A stretch of 64,000 bases of DNA. It comes from Pardosa pseudoannulata. Taxonomy: Eukaryota; Arthropoda; Arachnida; Araneae; Lycosidae. Made by a program: the position numbers and the translations under genes. The notes under the pieces are model-generated. The model did not search any database, was not told where the DNA came from, and saw only the letters and a program-made list of their open reading frames with translations. The stretch spans positions 17,037,475 through 17,101,474 of the forward strand of contig CM063506.1 in the NCBI GenBank assembly GCA_032207245.1, written 5' to 3'. Of the stretch, positions 24,732 to 36,639 are shown in pieces (position 1 is the first letter of the stretch; each line of letters opens with the position of its first letter).

Positions 24732-25445
24732 CAAAATTTTTTAACTTTAATATTTCCTTAAAATCCTTCTTTCTAACATTCTAATTCCCCAAAATATTTT
24801 TCCCAACCTCGAAATGTCGTAACCAAATGAGCATTCTCGACTTAAAATTCCTTTGATACAATTCCTAAAGGCCGAACGATGGCCGAATGATAGAGCGCTG
24901 GTCTTCGGAACAGGAGTTCGTGGGTTCGAATCCCGCTGCTGGCATGGATGTTTGTAGCCGTTCGGAATCGGCTTTAAACTGTAGGTCCCGGTCTCATTAG
25001 CCCTCGTGTGCAAAACAGTAGACCGTAGCGCTCCAAACCAAACCAAACCAATTCCTAAAGTTTTATATCCTATAGATGTAAATTTTTTGTCTATTCAACA
25101 CATTTACCAGCTGTCAACGGCAAATGGCTACGCGTTTTTTCCTGATTTTAACACCTTATTCTCTGAGTTAAGTGGGAAAGTTCTTTCTGTCTTCGTTCTT
25201 GGGTGCACTTTTGATCGAGCAGAGTGATTTTTGTGTCTTTCTTTTGTTTGTCGTTGACTAGTAAAGATGTCATGTTTTAGCAGCTCTAAAATAAAATTTT
25301 AATTCTACTTGTTTCGTTCTCTTCAATGTCGGCCGGTTGTATTTTTATTACTGCTAGCTGATTAGGCCACTCCTTGCTCAGTAGACCGGGCAAGTAAAAA
25401 TAATACGGGCTACATAATTATTATGACCAGAGGAAATTAATATAT
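24728..25445 (+). mobile_element. (TA)n-bounded repeat family A, copy 1 (LTR-like), interrupted by a SINE
   Basis: Aligns with 34668-35110 (same strand) and 44522-45080 (opposite strand). Shared blocks in order: ATATCAAAATT-TTTAACTTTAATATTTCYT at the start; CTTAAAATTCCT; TCTGTCTATTCAACACATTT; GTTCTTTCTGTCTTC; CTTGGGTGCACTTTT; CTAAAATAAAATTTTAATTC, which holds an AATAAA-type signal; and GGGCAAGTAAAAATAATACG. A SINE at 24871-25048 interrupts it. The polyadenylation-like signal about 150 bp before the end suggests an LTR or retroelement 3' end, but no TG...CA ends were found. (TA)n tracts adjoin both sides. Confidence 0.65.
24871..25048 (+). mobile_element. tRNA-derived SINE (family 1), with 12-bp target duplication
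   Basis: The target duplication CAATTCCTAAAG is at 24859-24870 and 25049-25060. The tRNA-like head has an A box (GGCCGAATGATAGAGCGC) and B box (GGTTCGAATCC). A conserved body follows (GGCATGGATGTTTGTAGCCG, CGGCTTTAAACTGTAGGTCC, GTCTCATTAGCC), then a short (CCAAA)n tail. The same family occurs at 32944, 34598 (fragment), 50654, 52650, 54479 and 62260. The two other copies of host repeat family A lack this insert. Confidence 0.93.
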
Positions 25446-25483
25446 TACGTATATATATATATACATGTATGCATGTATGTATT

Positions 25484-25585
25484 ATTTAGATATCAAAATG
25501 TGAATCATTCTTATCTAGACTATCTAATACAATAGGATACACATTTCAATCTCCCATGATTTTATTGAAAGAAGTTAAAGGGACT
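25484..25585 (+). repeat. Repeat B, copy 2
   Basis: Begins ATATCAAAATGTGAATCATT and aligns with 24137-24240. Like that copy it follows a short alternating TA/TG-rich stretch (25450-25480). Confidence 0.6.
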
Positions 25586-26802
25586 GCCTACATTCTGAGA
25601 ACTTTTTTTCAAAAACGCACTATATTTACTAAATATATAAAAATTTAATCTCACTATATTATAACATTTTGAAAATATATAATTTTTCCAAACAATATCT
25701 TAAAGGATTACGGAAAAAAGACTTTTATTCAAAAAATTATAGAAAGGTAAATATTAAACATATTAAACAGCAAACGATTGTTCTGTAAAATATTTTAAAA
25801 TATAAAATAAAATTAATAATTGTTTTAAATTTTAAAATACAGTCCTTATTATGCTTTAAAATAAGACATACTGCTCGTATTACTGTAATTGAGATAATCT
25901 GTAATTATGCTTTACAAAAAAAGTTACAGTAATAATTAACTTATATTTGTTATAAAAAGTTAGTTTCTAATTTCAAAATTTCAAAACTCATTTTTAGGGT
26001 AAATGAATTTCTACTTTTTACTTAGTTTACATATTTTATTCAAGATACATTATTGAAGACTAAAGAAAAATTTATTCTAAGCAGAACAGAGCATTTCGTT
26101 TTATATTAAATAAAAAGTAAGTTGTTTTAAAGAAGAATTATTAGTTCAAAAGGTACTATGTCTCTTTAACATACAGTCATAGGAAAATATATGTACGTAT
26201 AAGTGCATACGTATAAGCAATCATATCAATATCTAAGCCTATAAAGTTTATCCTTTTTCCCAATTCATTATTATAAATCTTAATTTCTCCTCTTTACATT
26301 AATCCTTTTTCCCAGCCATCAAATTCGAATGAGGAAGTTTTTCATTCCTTCAGCCGAATCCCGAAATTCTTTCTCGATTCTCAAAGCTCATGATATTGCT
26401 GACATTTTATTAAAAAATTAATAACCCTCCCAGGAAAAATATGTAACAATCAGTAGTAATAGTCGTCCTGAACACAACACTTCGGCAGTTGTCTCTAGTT
26501 TAAAATCCCTCTCTTGAGAAAATTAATTGTTGTCTCAGCATTTTTCCACCAGATTTTAACACCAAATGGTACTTGGTTCTGTCCCTCTCAAGGTTGATGT
26601 TACAAGATCTATGCCGAGAGCCTTCTGACACTATCTGGTTCAGTTTTTTTTTCTGTATTTTGTCCTAATTTTTATGAGATGAAATACAAATTACGTTCGA
26701 CCAAGACGAGTGATGTATTTATTCATTTAGAAGTTTAATGGGACTCTTGTCCGCCCAGTATGGGGTTTTCCCTTATAAATTTAGGGTCCGGTTTACCAAG
26801 CA

Positions 26803-26807
<5 letters not shown>
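25586..26807. other. Intronic sequence, nothing recognised
   Basis: AT-rich with a GC-richer stretch at 26310-26640. No open frame, repeat partner or tRNA-like head was recognised. Confidence 0.35.
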
Positions 26808-26872
<65 letters not shown>

Positions 26873-26880
26873 GTGTGTGT
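26808..26880. repeat. (TA)n-(TG)n microsatellite
   Basis: (TA)n followed by GTGTGTGT, directly bordering family C copy 1 on its left. Confidence 0.95.
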
Positions 26881-27616
26881 AGATATATGTCATGTCCTGG
26901 ATTGTCCGTCTTTAATTAAGCAATCGGGACACTATTTTTCTTCAATTTCATTCTTTATTTATATCCAAGACATGAGTGACTAGTATGCTTAACACTAAGT
27001 ACTGTGGCGGCACGAAGTCTGACACGAGAGCTACTGATCTCGAAGACATTACTAGTCTAATTGACATGACCAGTTAACTCACAGCTGGGGAAAGAATATA
27101 CTAACTAGCCAGCTGACGGCTGGATAGAGAATATGAACTCTTTAACGAAAATATAAAATCTTATTCTACAGGGTTTCCGTGGGGGGGGGGGGTATATGGC
27201 TGACCAGTTTGAATTTGAGAGGGCGTGTTTGGAGTGTTCTTGGACTTTTCAATTAGTTCTTGCACTTTTTCTTTTTGTTTTTAGTTTAGTCGAACAGATA
27301 GCATGGGACGCTATCCTGTGCGGTACATGTGGCTGTTCAGGGTATTAACTCACGCAAGTTATGTGACTCTATAGTGTTACAGGTGATTTACCCGTTTGAT
27401 TTTATGACTTCTGTAACGTCAAAAGGAGATTAAAATTGCGTCTTCATGACCCACAGGTGGTTTCCATCTGTGTGTTTGCTTAAGGTATTGTTTGTTTCCT
27501 ACACTTAGGGTCTTTGTAAGTTTTTTTCCCTCATTACTTTTTGTTTTTGAGGGACTTATTTCTACATCTTTTATTGCTATAGGACAATATTCCCATATTA
27601 CAATATTATGCCCTTC

Positions 27617-27622
<6 letters not shown>
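26881..27622 (+). mobile_element. (TA)n-bounded repeat family C, copy 1 (LTR-like)
   Basis: About 740 bp, aligning end to end with 60203-60988. Shared blocks: AGATATATGTYATGTCCTGG, AATTAAGCAATCGGGACACT, GGCGGCACGAAGTCT, GAGAGCTACTGATCTC, GGACGCTATCCTGTGCGGTA, TTTACCCGTTTGATT, and GGACAATATTCCC-TATTACA at the right end. On the minus strand an AATAAA lies near 26960, about 80 bp from that end, so a minus-strand LTR is plausible. (TA)n tracts border both sides of both copies. Confidence 0.7.

Positions 27623-27689
<67 letters not shown>
27623..27689. repeat. (TA)n microsatellite
   Basis: Pure (TA)n bordering family C copy 1 on its right. It is followed at once by TGTCAGG. Confidence 0.95.
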
Positions 27690-27692
<3 letters not shown>

Positions 27693-28024
27693 AGGTCTAA
27701 AAAGGGAGGTAGTTGGAAATTACGTGTGTTATAAACGATTTTAAAAAGGGGACTTTTATATGGTATTAAAATAAAGACCCATGATTCCGTAACCTTTTGG
27801 AGTAATGCGGTCAGGCGCAGAGATTTTTCACAGGAAATTGTTGACTAATCAAATGAGAAAAAACAGTTAGCGCGTGGACATGGAGCTGTCAACACATTCC
27901 ACTTTTAGTTTCGCCACGAATAAATGAAAATGGTGCAAGTTTTGCTTTTAAATGAAAATATAATTTAATAAACTTCTTATTACTAAGAAGGACTAATTAT
28001 TCCACTCGCCTTAACACTGGACCA
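27688..28024. other. Unassigned segment starting TGTCAGG between two microsatellites
   Basis: Begins TGTCAGGTCTAAAAAGGG at the edge of the (TA)n tract and ends where a (CA)n-(TA)n tract starts. No relative was found elsewhere in the window. The TGTCAG start is shared with the segments at 41096, 45179 and 60204. Confidence 0.35.
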
Positions 28025-28025
28025 T

Positions 28026-28041
28026 TACACACACACACACT

Positions 28042-28103
<62 letters not shown>
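28026..28103. repeat. (CA)n-(TA)n microsatellite
   Basis: About 40 bp of (CA)n with one interruption, then (TA)n. Confidence 0.95.
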
Positions 28104-28105
<2 letters not shown>

Positions 28106-28965
28106 GTATGTGTGTCTATTAATTAAACAGCAAACGATTGCTTGAAACATCAACTATGAAAATTTGAGTAAACGATTTATAATTAAATATGTATGTAAAT
28201 ATCACTATATCATTAGTATGTTGTATCTAAAAACAAATTTATTTAGCCTGTTTCATGTTTTTCTGTAGTTTAACATTTAACATATCATACACAAATAATC
28301 TCTAAACGTTTAAACTAAATCAAAATTATATCATCAAAGTACTTTATTTTTTATCTTTGTCGAACAGAAATTGAAGCAATAATCTTGTTATAGGACACAA
28401 CATTGGATCATGATACTCATTTTAGAAAGAGTGGGTGAAATAAATATCCTGAGCCTTTTTAAAACCAAAGTTCTTTGCGATTTCGTTACATGAGTTACAC
28501 AATACTCTAAGAAATGCCATTTTAACTTCTGTAAACGTAAATAGGATAAGAAAGGAAACGGAGGAAAGTTAAGATTCTGTTTATTTTGGAGAGAAGGGGA
28601 AGGAGGGGATTGTTCTAAACTAAACTGGGCAGCCGGTGAAAAATTTCGCCTCAGGAAATTAAGAGAGATAGAATGTAAAGCAATTTACGATACTTTACAA
28701 TAAAACGGGAAACTTTATCTATTTTTTCTCTTATTCTGATTTGCTAAATATAGTGCACATTACAAACGTTTTTGTAAATTAACTTAGAGATAGAAACCTT
28801 CATACACATATTAATGTATGGGTAAAAATAGGTGAAAATAATTTTAAAGTCACGAAATCTGTCAGTTTTTACATTTCAATGGAAACACCCAATTTTAATA
28901 GTTTAAGGGTTAGGCATGTACGAGTGTATAAAAAATTTTAACTTAAAAATCCATTTTGATGACCT
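28104..28965. other. Intronic sequence, nothing recognised
   Basis: AT-rich. It contains ATTAAACAGCAAACGATTG (near 28122), a 19-mer also present near 25762, but the surrounding sequence does not align. Confidence 0.35.
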
Positions 28966-28969
28966 TGAA

Positions 28970-29846
28970 TGCATTTTAACGTGTCGGTAGGGGTATCTGT
29001 ACCTTGCGACGTATTGAGTAAGGGTAGGCGAGGCCGTCAAAAATACAGGCTGAAGCTCGATTTACTCTTGAGTAAATGCTTTATTCATGGGAATAATTAT
29101 ATACATTTATGTACAGGATTCAGTAATTTCCATTACTTCTGGGATCTTGTGCTGAGATAAATGTTAAAAATATACCATACGTGGGTACAGTGAAGCTAGT
29201 AACACAGGAACAGTTCGCTACAGATTGCCGGTACGGGACTCAGACACTATAATCTACCGGTCTGATGATCCGAACCGTTGACTGAGGCTCGAATCTCTCA
29301 GAGTGCGCATATCGTTGGAGTTCGTGGAGAATCGAAGGATGCAGAGTGATCCAAAAATGAGAGCAAGTGTCACTCTCAGCGATCTACTTCTAAGCCCGAA
29401 GTAGTAAAAAAGATCCCACAGTCAAAAGTCGACTTCTTAGCAGAAAGCAAAGACGCTGGTGGTCTCTGAAAGAAAGAAAGCTCCGGCAATTCAGAGAGAC
29501 AAGTGGACTCTTCTAAAAAAAACACTCTTCCCAAACTCCTCTGTCTTAGCTCATCCAATCTCTTTATATAGGAGTCCCGATTGCCCCTCGCATGATTCTT
29601 CCGGAACCTTCCAGAAAGAGAATGATGCAATCTTACGGTCAGCCGACCCGCCAGGATCAGCTGATGCGCTTTCAGATTTGGCCGAAGTTCTTCTTTATGT
29701 TCGCCGACCAACGATACATTAGGGGCACCTGGGGACCCACCATCACTCGAATTATAAACATTATCAGACTCTTTTGACGGCAATAGACATCATAAAAGCG
29801 TAGAAACACTAGTTCTGAAGTATTGACAGTTTTTAATTTACCTCCA
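28970..29846 (-). mobile_element. Candidate solo LTR
   Basis: A GC-richer block. Read on the minus strand it has a TATATAAAG promoter motif near 29567-29575, a purine-rich transcribed region, and an ATGAATAAAGC polyadenylation signal near 29079-29089. TG at 28970 and CA at 29845-29846 with flanking TTGAA (28965-28969 and 29847-29851) give a possible 5-bp target duplication. With several TG/CA choices available, that match could be chance. No coding region adjoins. The open frames at 29376-29783 and 29672-30007 lie in or across this block and match no protein I know. Confidence 0.5.
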
Positions 29847-29851
29847 TTGAA

Positions 29852-32800
29852 GCGACTGCCTCTGCTTTGTGTCGGAAACTTGGTACACGAACGGCTTTGT
29901 TCGGACCACGCGTGTCTACCTACCGCTAACCATAATTGTCCGCTGCTAAAGGTAATCTTCCGTTCTTCTTTTGCTCGGGTCATGTAAAGGATCATTACAA
30001 CATGCAAATGTATTTTGCAAACTTTGCGTACAGTAAAATGATTAGCTATATATTTAAAAAAAATTTATTTTAGATTTTTATAACAACTAGTGCATCTCTT
30101 TTTTCACCGCCAGTTTTTGAATGCACAAAATGTAGTGGAACCACAATAAATTGTCAATTATGTTTTTGTGCGGAGTGGATGACCAGCAACTATGTGTTTC
30201 GTATTTGGAGTTAATGTTTTTCCAAAAGTCCTGTTGCCGACCATCTGTCTCGGTGACAGCTTTTTACTCTACAGTCCTAAATATTCTTAGCTTTCAAACC
30301 TGTAATCCAAAAGACAGCTCCCGCCTTTAGAGTCCTTTTGTTATATATTCGTTAAAAATTTGTATCTTTTATCAAAATGAATTACAGAAATATGAACTGA
30401 AATGAAATCTTAATGAAATTTTCTTTCACTGATTTCCGGATAGGACGTCATGAAATATTAAACTTAACAACCCACCAACTAGTACACACATAAAGGAGCT
30501 TAAAATAATAGCTACTTAAATCTCAGAAGATATAACTTCTAATTTGAGATGAGTTATAACAAACTTGAAATCAATTTTGAGCATTGATATTATAGTTATT
30601 AGGACTCATCATACAATCAAAATAAAAAATTGCGTCTAATTTTAAAGATATCCGAGTAAGTCATGTGGTGTCTGCATCGGGTTTTACTTATTAAATATTC
30701 TGAAATATTTTATTTTAAAGTTTTAAAAGCTATTTTTACACTACTTAAGAAGTTTCATATTATAATCTCATAAAATTGGACAAAGCTTAAGTAAGTCTTT
30801 CAATCTCTTATTGTTGACTTACTCGAGTTACATGTATAGTCTGAAATGAGGAAATTTAGCTTCATTATTATTTCTGATGTACTCCCAGATTACAGAATTC
30901 CCCATAAACAATTATTACTTCATTTTAAATTGCTTAATACATGTTTCCTGGCTTGTATTGTTTATTGAACGGAGAATCTCCTATGTTATTTTGATTGATT
31001 TCTCAATATTACAAAGAAACAATTTCCACAGGGAGTTTTAGATATTTTTATTTTTTTCCCTCCTATCATAAAGTGAATAACTATTGCTTTTATGTTTTCA
31101 TCTATTCTTTTACCTTTAAGAATGTGAAAATTTCTATTTCTGTTTCCACTTTTTTTATTTTTGCTTTCTCGTAAGGCAATTTATTTCTTTTTATTCCAAG
31201 TCTAATAGATTCGACTAATACATCAATACATTATCATCTGACATTTGCTTCTTTGCAAAACCATTTTGGTGGTTAATTATATTTAACCTTGAGTTATAAA
31301 TTTAAATTTGTCGTATTCCGTTATTTTTGAAATGAAATATTGCAGTGAGTATGAGACAATTTATGTACTGTAATGGGGATGCTAAATCACGTTTAGTATT
31401 TGTAGATTCATACTGCAATGCATACATTTTTTAATCAGATAAGGTAACCTCCACGATTGGAATTTCATGCCTTCTATAGCCTATTCTTTGGTCCAAGAAA
31501 GTATCCATAATTGTTACAAAATAATTAACAAAAGCAAATACAATATTAATCAAGGTGTATAATCGGCTATACTATTAATTTCACTTAATGTCTCTAAATT
31601 TCAAAAAAACTTTAGAAATGTTATAAGGATGTTTTAGATAAACTATAAATGGGCATTTACGTTTAGAACATTTAAATATAGTACAGTTCGATTCTTTTTA
31701 TATATATTTTTTGCAGATATTTTTAAATATTGATAGCCATGCCATTATTCATGCATAGTTATTCACGATTGAAGTGCTCGAATTTTCCAACTACTGGATA
31801 TGAAGCTTAATTTTTTAATAATTTACGAAATTTTCTTTATCTATGATTGCTGCATTGTGAATATTTTTTTTCGAAAAAAGAAAATAGTTTTCTGATCTAG
31901 TGAGCTATGCCGAGTCTTCTCCGAGACCGACTTTCCATTAATTTGTTAGTTTTTGGGAAATTTTATAGGAAAAAATATTACACATGCATTTCTAAAGTAA
32001 CGCAAGTATTAATTGCAGAAAATAAAGAAAATAGTAGAAACCATGTGTTGATGGTATCTTATAAATTTTCAAAAAAAAAGAAAAAACAGATTTAATGCAA
32101 TTTCTTAAAAAAATATTAAAAAATTAAATAATTTTATTCAATATTATATATACATTATCAATCTCTTTTATTTACTGCCTGAGTTCTTAAAGGCAAGCAT
32201 GATCCATGCTCTATTTGAAGTCAATTTAGTTTCAAAAGCTTATATCCATGTTTTTATCGATGTTAACTTTTTATCGATGTTTATCTACTTGATCTATAGC
32301 TCGAAATCAAAAGTCTTGTGTTACTTGTGCCCATATTATAGTGCAAAACTATTATCACATATATTATGGATATGTCTCATGTATGTGAAAGAGGCAATAT
32401 GCAGACGAGGCGACAAAACAGTGATTTGAATCCAATAGGGATATATTTACAGAAAAGCTCCTTTCACCAATATTGATATCTACCACTGTAATGGATTCTA
32501 CCATCTCGTAAGGTTTTTACATCCTAGAACACAGTGTGTATACCAGGGGATTTAAAATAAGTTTTAAATCATAAACTAAAGTACACAAACCTAAGCTAAA
32601 AACTCTCCAAAGTAAAGATATTATCTATTGGAATGATTTTCCAGGAGAAACTATTCTTTTAAAAGGTAATATAGTTCTTAAAATTTCTATTTTTGTGTAT
32701 TGAATTCTAAAAATAAAATTTTTTTTCGATGATTAGAAATTACATAATGTTTAAAATAAGTATTCATTTAATGTTTCGTTTGTTTGTTTCTAAGGCGGTG

Positions 32801-32930
32801 GTAAGAATACTTGCCATAACATTCAATATTTTTTTACTGTCTATAATAAATCATTTTATCAACTCACATTAGATCTACGATTTATTAATAACTTAAGAAA
32901 TAACTAAGAAAATTAATAAAATCTTGACGT
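29852..32930. other. Intronic sequence, nothing recognised
   Basis: About 3 kb of AT-rich sequence without repeat partners, tRNA-like heads or exon-like blocks that I could recognise. Confidence 0.35.
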
Positions 32931-32943
32931 CATAACATTTTTT

Positions 32944-33122
32944 GGTTTGGTTTGGTTTGGAGTGCTACGGTCTACTTTTTGCAACACGAGAGCTAATGAG
33001 ACAATGACCTACAGCTTAAAGCCGATTCCGGACGGCTACGAACATCTATGCCACAGTGGAGTTTGAACACACGAACTCCGGTACCGAAAGCCAGCACCGT
33101 AACCAATCGACCATCGTTCAAC
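32944..33122 (-). mobile_element. tRNA-derived SINE (family 1)
   Basis: Minus-strand copy with a (GGTTT)n-type tail at 32944-32960, the family body (TACAGCTTAAAGCCGATTCC, GGCTACGAACATCTATGCC) and the tRNA-like head ending near 33122. The flanks CATAACATTTTT (left) and CATAGCATTTTT (33123-33134) form a target duplication with one mismatch. The B box has decayed (GTTTGAACACACG in place of GATTCGAACCCACG). Confidence 0.9.
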
Positions 33123-34024
33123 CATAGCATTTTTAAAGAATTAAGGTTAATTTTGACAAAAGAAGGCAAGACAACATGAGGATGACAATTTCTTTTATAT
33201 AAAATCCTATTGATTATTTTTATATTTATATACGTATATTTTATATAGACTGTAGTATTTACAAAATTTATATGAGATTTATTATATATTACTAGATAGA
33301 AGTATTGACAAATATAAACTATCATAGTCTACGAGTGGTAAATTTACTTCCAACCAATAAAAAATGGTTACACAAAATAATTTAATTCAATTATTTTAAT
33401 ATTTTTTTTAGATCAAACTCAATTAAAATATCTTTTGGTATACAATTACTAAGGTGAAATAGCATTATAACGGTTAAGGAGAACTGAATATATGAAAAAG
33501 AAGGTAATTAATCTCTAACATTCGCTTATTAAAATGAATTTTAAGTAAATATGGAGTTAAATGTTTAAATTAAAACAAAACTATCAACTAAAGGAAAAAA
33601 ATTTCTATCAATAAAGTTATTATCCATTATAATATTTCAATAATTATGATAAGCGAATAGGTGTCATGCATTTTATTAGCGCTCGATAAAAATACTTTTG
33701 AACCTAGAATACAATCCAATTTTTGTGCTGCACCAGTTTATTTATAATAACAAAATAATTGTCGAAAACCAGTCATATAAAACCTATAACAATTATTAGG
33801 AAAAATGCATTTTTTTTAAATACAAACAAAATTATAAGCAATCGTATATTTTTTTATTGTAATGCCACAAGAATACAAAATGTATAAAATTGTACCATCT
33901 CTCACTCTCCCTTTCTCTAAAAAGTTTAAATTAAACTTTCTGTAACTGGAGAAAAAAAAACAGAATCAAGCACAATACCAAAGAAAAAATTATAACTTCA
34001 AATTTAAATCTTTTATTTCATCCA

Positions 34025-34232
34025 CATTTTACCAGTTGCATCCTTACATGGCCTCTGTTTTTCTAGATGGAAATGGAATGTTCCAACAGGACAACGCCCC
34101 GTGTCACAGTGCTAAAATTGTTTTGGAGTGGTTCTAGGAACATGATGCTGAATTCTAGTTAATGTCCTGGCCGCGTAACTCACCGAATCTCAATCCGATA
34201 GAACACATTTGGGATGTCATAATGTTTTGGCC
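34025..34232 (+). pseudogene. Tc1 transposase C-terminal fragment fused to a terminal repeat
   Basis: Plus-strand frame with MFQQDNAPCHSAKIVLEWF (second catalytic Asp block), an in-frame stop, then MSWPRNSPNLNPIEHIWDV (catalytic Glu block). Right after WDV the sequence jumps to a Tc1 inverted terminus (CATAATGTTTTGGCCCTTGA), so the last 50 or so residues are deleted. The terminus runs directly into TA-rich sequence. It is a different subfamily from the element at 22649-23744. Confidence 0.82.
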
Positions 34233-34235
34233 CTT

Positions 34236-34248
34236 GAGTGTATATATT

Positions 34249-34298
<50 letters not shown>

Positions 34299-34299
34299 G
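34236..34299. repeat. (TA)n microsatellite
   Basis: Impure (TA)n starting at the Tc1 terminus. Confidence 0.9.
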
Positions 34300-34394
34300 T
34301 ATTTATATAATTACTTAAGTACTGAAAAATTATTGTCAGTACTAATTTAGAAAGTGTTGATAAAGCATATTTTATGAAAATTAGAATTAGTTTG

Positions 34395-34401
<7 letters not shown>

Positions 34402-34440
<39 letters not shown>

Positions 34441-34478
34441 GTGTGTGTGTGTGTACATATATATATATATATATATAT
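34402..34478. repeat. (TA)n-(TG)n-(TA)n microsatellite
   Basis: (TA)n, then GTGTGTGTGTGTGT, then (TA)n again. Confidence 0.93.
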
Positions 34479-34597
34479 TATAATAAATTTACTTTTTTTA
34501 TATTAATCTAGTTTCGGATGCTGTAATTTAGCTTTTAATTTATTTTCATATCTTATGTCTGTAGTTTCTGAGAACCTGTGGTTAAATTTAAATTTAG

Positions 34598-34650
34598 TAT
34601 TAATGAGACCGGGACCTACAGCTTAAAGCCGATTCCGGCTTTAAGCTGTA
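34598..34650 (-). mobile_element. SINE fragment (family 1) rearranged into a perfect hairpin
   Basis: TTAATGAGACCGGGACCTAC, then the arm TACAGCTTAAAGCCG (34617-34631), loop ATTC, and its exact reverse complement CGGCTTTAAGCTGTA (34636-34650). Normal family copies continue past the loop with GGACGGCTACG instead. Sequence then becomes (TA)n and family A copy 2. Confidence 0.8.
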
Positions 34651-34667
34651 TACATATATATATATAT

Positions 34668-35110
34668 GTAATATATCAAAATTATTTAACTTTAATATTT
34701 CTTCAAAAAACTCCTCTCTTCCATTTTAATTCATCTAAATATCTTTACGAGTCTCAACATGGTGTGTTCAACGGAGTATTTTCCACTTAACATTCCTTTC
34801 TGTCATAAAACTGTAAACTTTCTGTCTATACAGCAAGTTCCCAGGTGTTGGCGGAACATGTTTTCGCGTTTTGCTGATATTGCAGTCAATTCGCTTATTA
34901 AGCTGTTTTTGTTGTGGGAAAATACTTGCTGTCAGAGCTCTTGGGTGTACTTGTGTGAGAGCAGAGTGAACTCTGTGGCTTTTGATTGTAATTTGTCCAG
35001 AAGGACAGATGTGATGTGTTGCCTCTCTGAAATAAAGTTTTAAAATAGACTTCTGAGTTCTCTTGAATATGAGACCCGACTGCATCTTTGTACTTTACGA
35101 ATGCTAGCTG
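34668..35110 (+). mobile_element. (TA)n-bounded repeat family A, copy 2
   Basis: Starts ATATATCAAAATTATTTAAC after a short (TA)n and aligns with 24728-25445 (minus its SINE) and with the reverse of 44522-45080. AATAAAG lies near 35031. The region where copy 1 carries a SINE is uninterrupted here, so this is a usable empty site. Confidence 0.68.
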
Positions 35111-35151
35111 GTGAACTTTCTCCTTATAAAGGAGTTTTATAAAAAATGGAT

Positions 35152-35153
<2 letters not shown>

Positions 35154-35239
<86 letters not shown>
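35154..35239. repeat. (TA)n microsatellite
   Basis: Pure (TA)n between family A copy 2 and repeat D copy 1. Confidence 0.95.
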
Positions 35240-35244
<5 letters not shown>

Positions 35245-35412
35245 GAGAAGCTAATCAAGCTTCAATTAACATATCTTTCAACTAACAACTTAAGCGTATA
35301 TGAAGTTACCACTAAAGATGAAAAATATGTTGCAACATTAATTAAAATATTTTTATTACTTAAAATGTGAGCCTCATGAAGTTTAGGTGAAAGATGTTGT
35401 TAACCGATGCCA
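35240..35412 (+). repeat. Repeat D, copy 1 (abuts (TA)n)
   Basis: Aligns in reverse with 39302-39460. Shared: GAAGCTAATCAA at the (TA)n edge, GATGAAAAATATGTTGCAAC, TTTTTATTACTTAAAATGTG, TTCATGAAGTTTWGGTGAAA and GATGTTGTTAAMCGATGCCA. Both copies have their GAAGCTAATCAA end against a (TA)n tract. Confidence 0.8.
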
Positions 35413-35630
35413 TGGGACGGCATGGGACGGCAGCTCAGAGTTCAAAGAATACCCATTCGCAATATCTCGGATTTGCGTAACCGTTACTTAAACATCTGGT
35501 ACAATCTGTCTCCGGCCCTCCACCAAGGACTTGTGGCATCCATGACAAAGCGAATTGAAGCTCTGTTGCGCGCTAAAGTTGGGCCAACTCATTTTTGACA
35601 GGTGATCATAATGTTTTGGCTCTGGACTTT
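35405..35630 (+). pseudogene. Tc1 transposase C-terminus plus terminal repeat
   Basis: Plus-strand frame with WDGMGRQLRVQRIPIRNISD, then LRNRYLNIWYNLSPALHQGL, then ending ALLRAKVGPTHF-stop. This is the segment following the catalytic Glu in Tc1 transposases. It is followed by the terminus GATCATAATGTTTTGGCTCT. It supplies the piece missing from 34025-34232 but is a separate insertion. The start carries a small duplication of CATGGGACGG. Confidence 0.82.
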
Positions 35631-35894
35631 TTGTATCATTAAGAAAAATCATGCCCTTTAAAAGTTTCGTTCCTAGATCTTGTGCCTCGTATGCTTGTAA
35701 TACAGTCAGATAATACATTTTATAATGAATTTTTAATGATTTATATATCAGGGCATTAAATTTCAAAAGGTGATTCTATGTTCAAAATTTGCATAGTATA
35801 TTTTAAAACTGATACATATATGTAGATTATTGAGGCTTATTCTATATACTACGATACATATTAAAGCATCGTATTTACGATGAAACCCAAATAT

Positions 35895-36519
35895 TTAACC
35901 CTCTAAGCGGTACGCACGTACAATTCCGCCAAACCGATGATGTCTTCAAAGCGGTTGTGACGTACAATTTTGGACCTCCAAAAATGTTTCGAAAATGGAT
36001 GTATTGTACATTTCTGCCAGTGTTTTCCATCATGGAGTTTTGGGGTAGGAGGGTCAGGTCGATTGTTTAGGAACTGCACCCTTACTCCCTGAGGTACAAA
36101 GACTCTGATAGCTTTTCTAGGCTTTGTAAATCTCTATTTCGAAGTATTTCGTTTGCGGTAACAGATGTATCTTTAATTGCATCACTTAGTTATCTTGGAG
36201 AACTTTCGTAAAAATATAGATAAGTATTTCAAAGAATATCTTTATTTGTACTTTTAGAATCCATTATTTTTTATGGGATAACATTCGAGACTCGACGAGC
36301 TTTATATGTATTAAAAATTAACAATCTATAATCTCTATTTATATATCTATTTATAACCGGAAGTAAAGGGACAATTACGAGGGTGGGTTTCCCGAATTCC
36401 AATCTAGTCGTTAAAGGGTGAAGTAAAAAACCATAAAACGCTTTGGTCACTGACACAATAAAACTTTAGCGTATTTTTTGGAGACTTTTTACCTCGGTGT
36501 GTTCCACTCGGAGGGTTAA
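35895..36519. mobile_element. piggyBac-type non-autonomous element (625 bp)
   Basis: TTAA at 35895-35898 and 36516-36519. Termini read inward are CCCTCTAAGCGG and CCCTCCGAGTGG. TTAA duplication plus CCCTY termini indicate the piggyBac superfamily. No transposase sequence was recognised inside, so it is a MITE-like derivative. It is unrelated in body to the other piggyBac copies here. Confidence 0.8.
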
Positions 36520-36639
36520 AGAGATATATGACAATTTTTCAAATTAAAAATTCACCGAATTTCAAATTCTTAAAAGTTTAAGAAGCAATGTCTGACGCAT
36601 TAGCATTCTCTTCGCAAACATAAGGTTCAATATGCAATG

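Noticed and set aside
24871..24945. Possible tRNA gene (A and B boxes)
   Set aside because: The same head with the same downstream body and CCAAA tail recurs six times with target duplications, so it is a tRNA-derived SINE and not a tRNA gene.
25762..28146. Shared 19-mer ATTAAACAGCAAACGATTG near 25762 and 28122
   Set aside because: Flanking sequence does not align on either side, so it is too short to define a repeat family.
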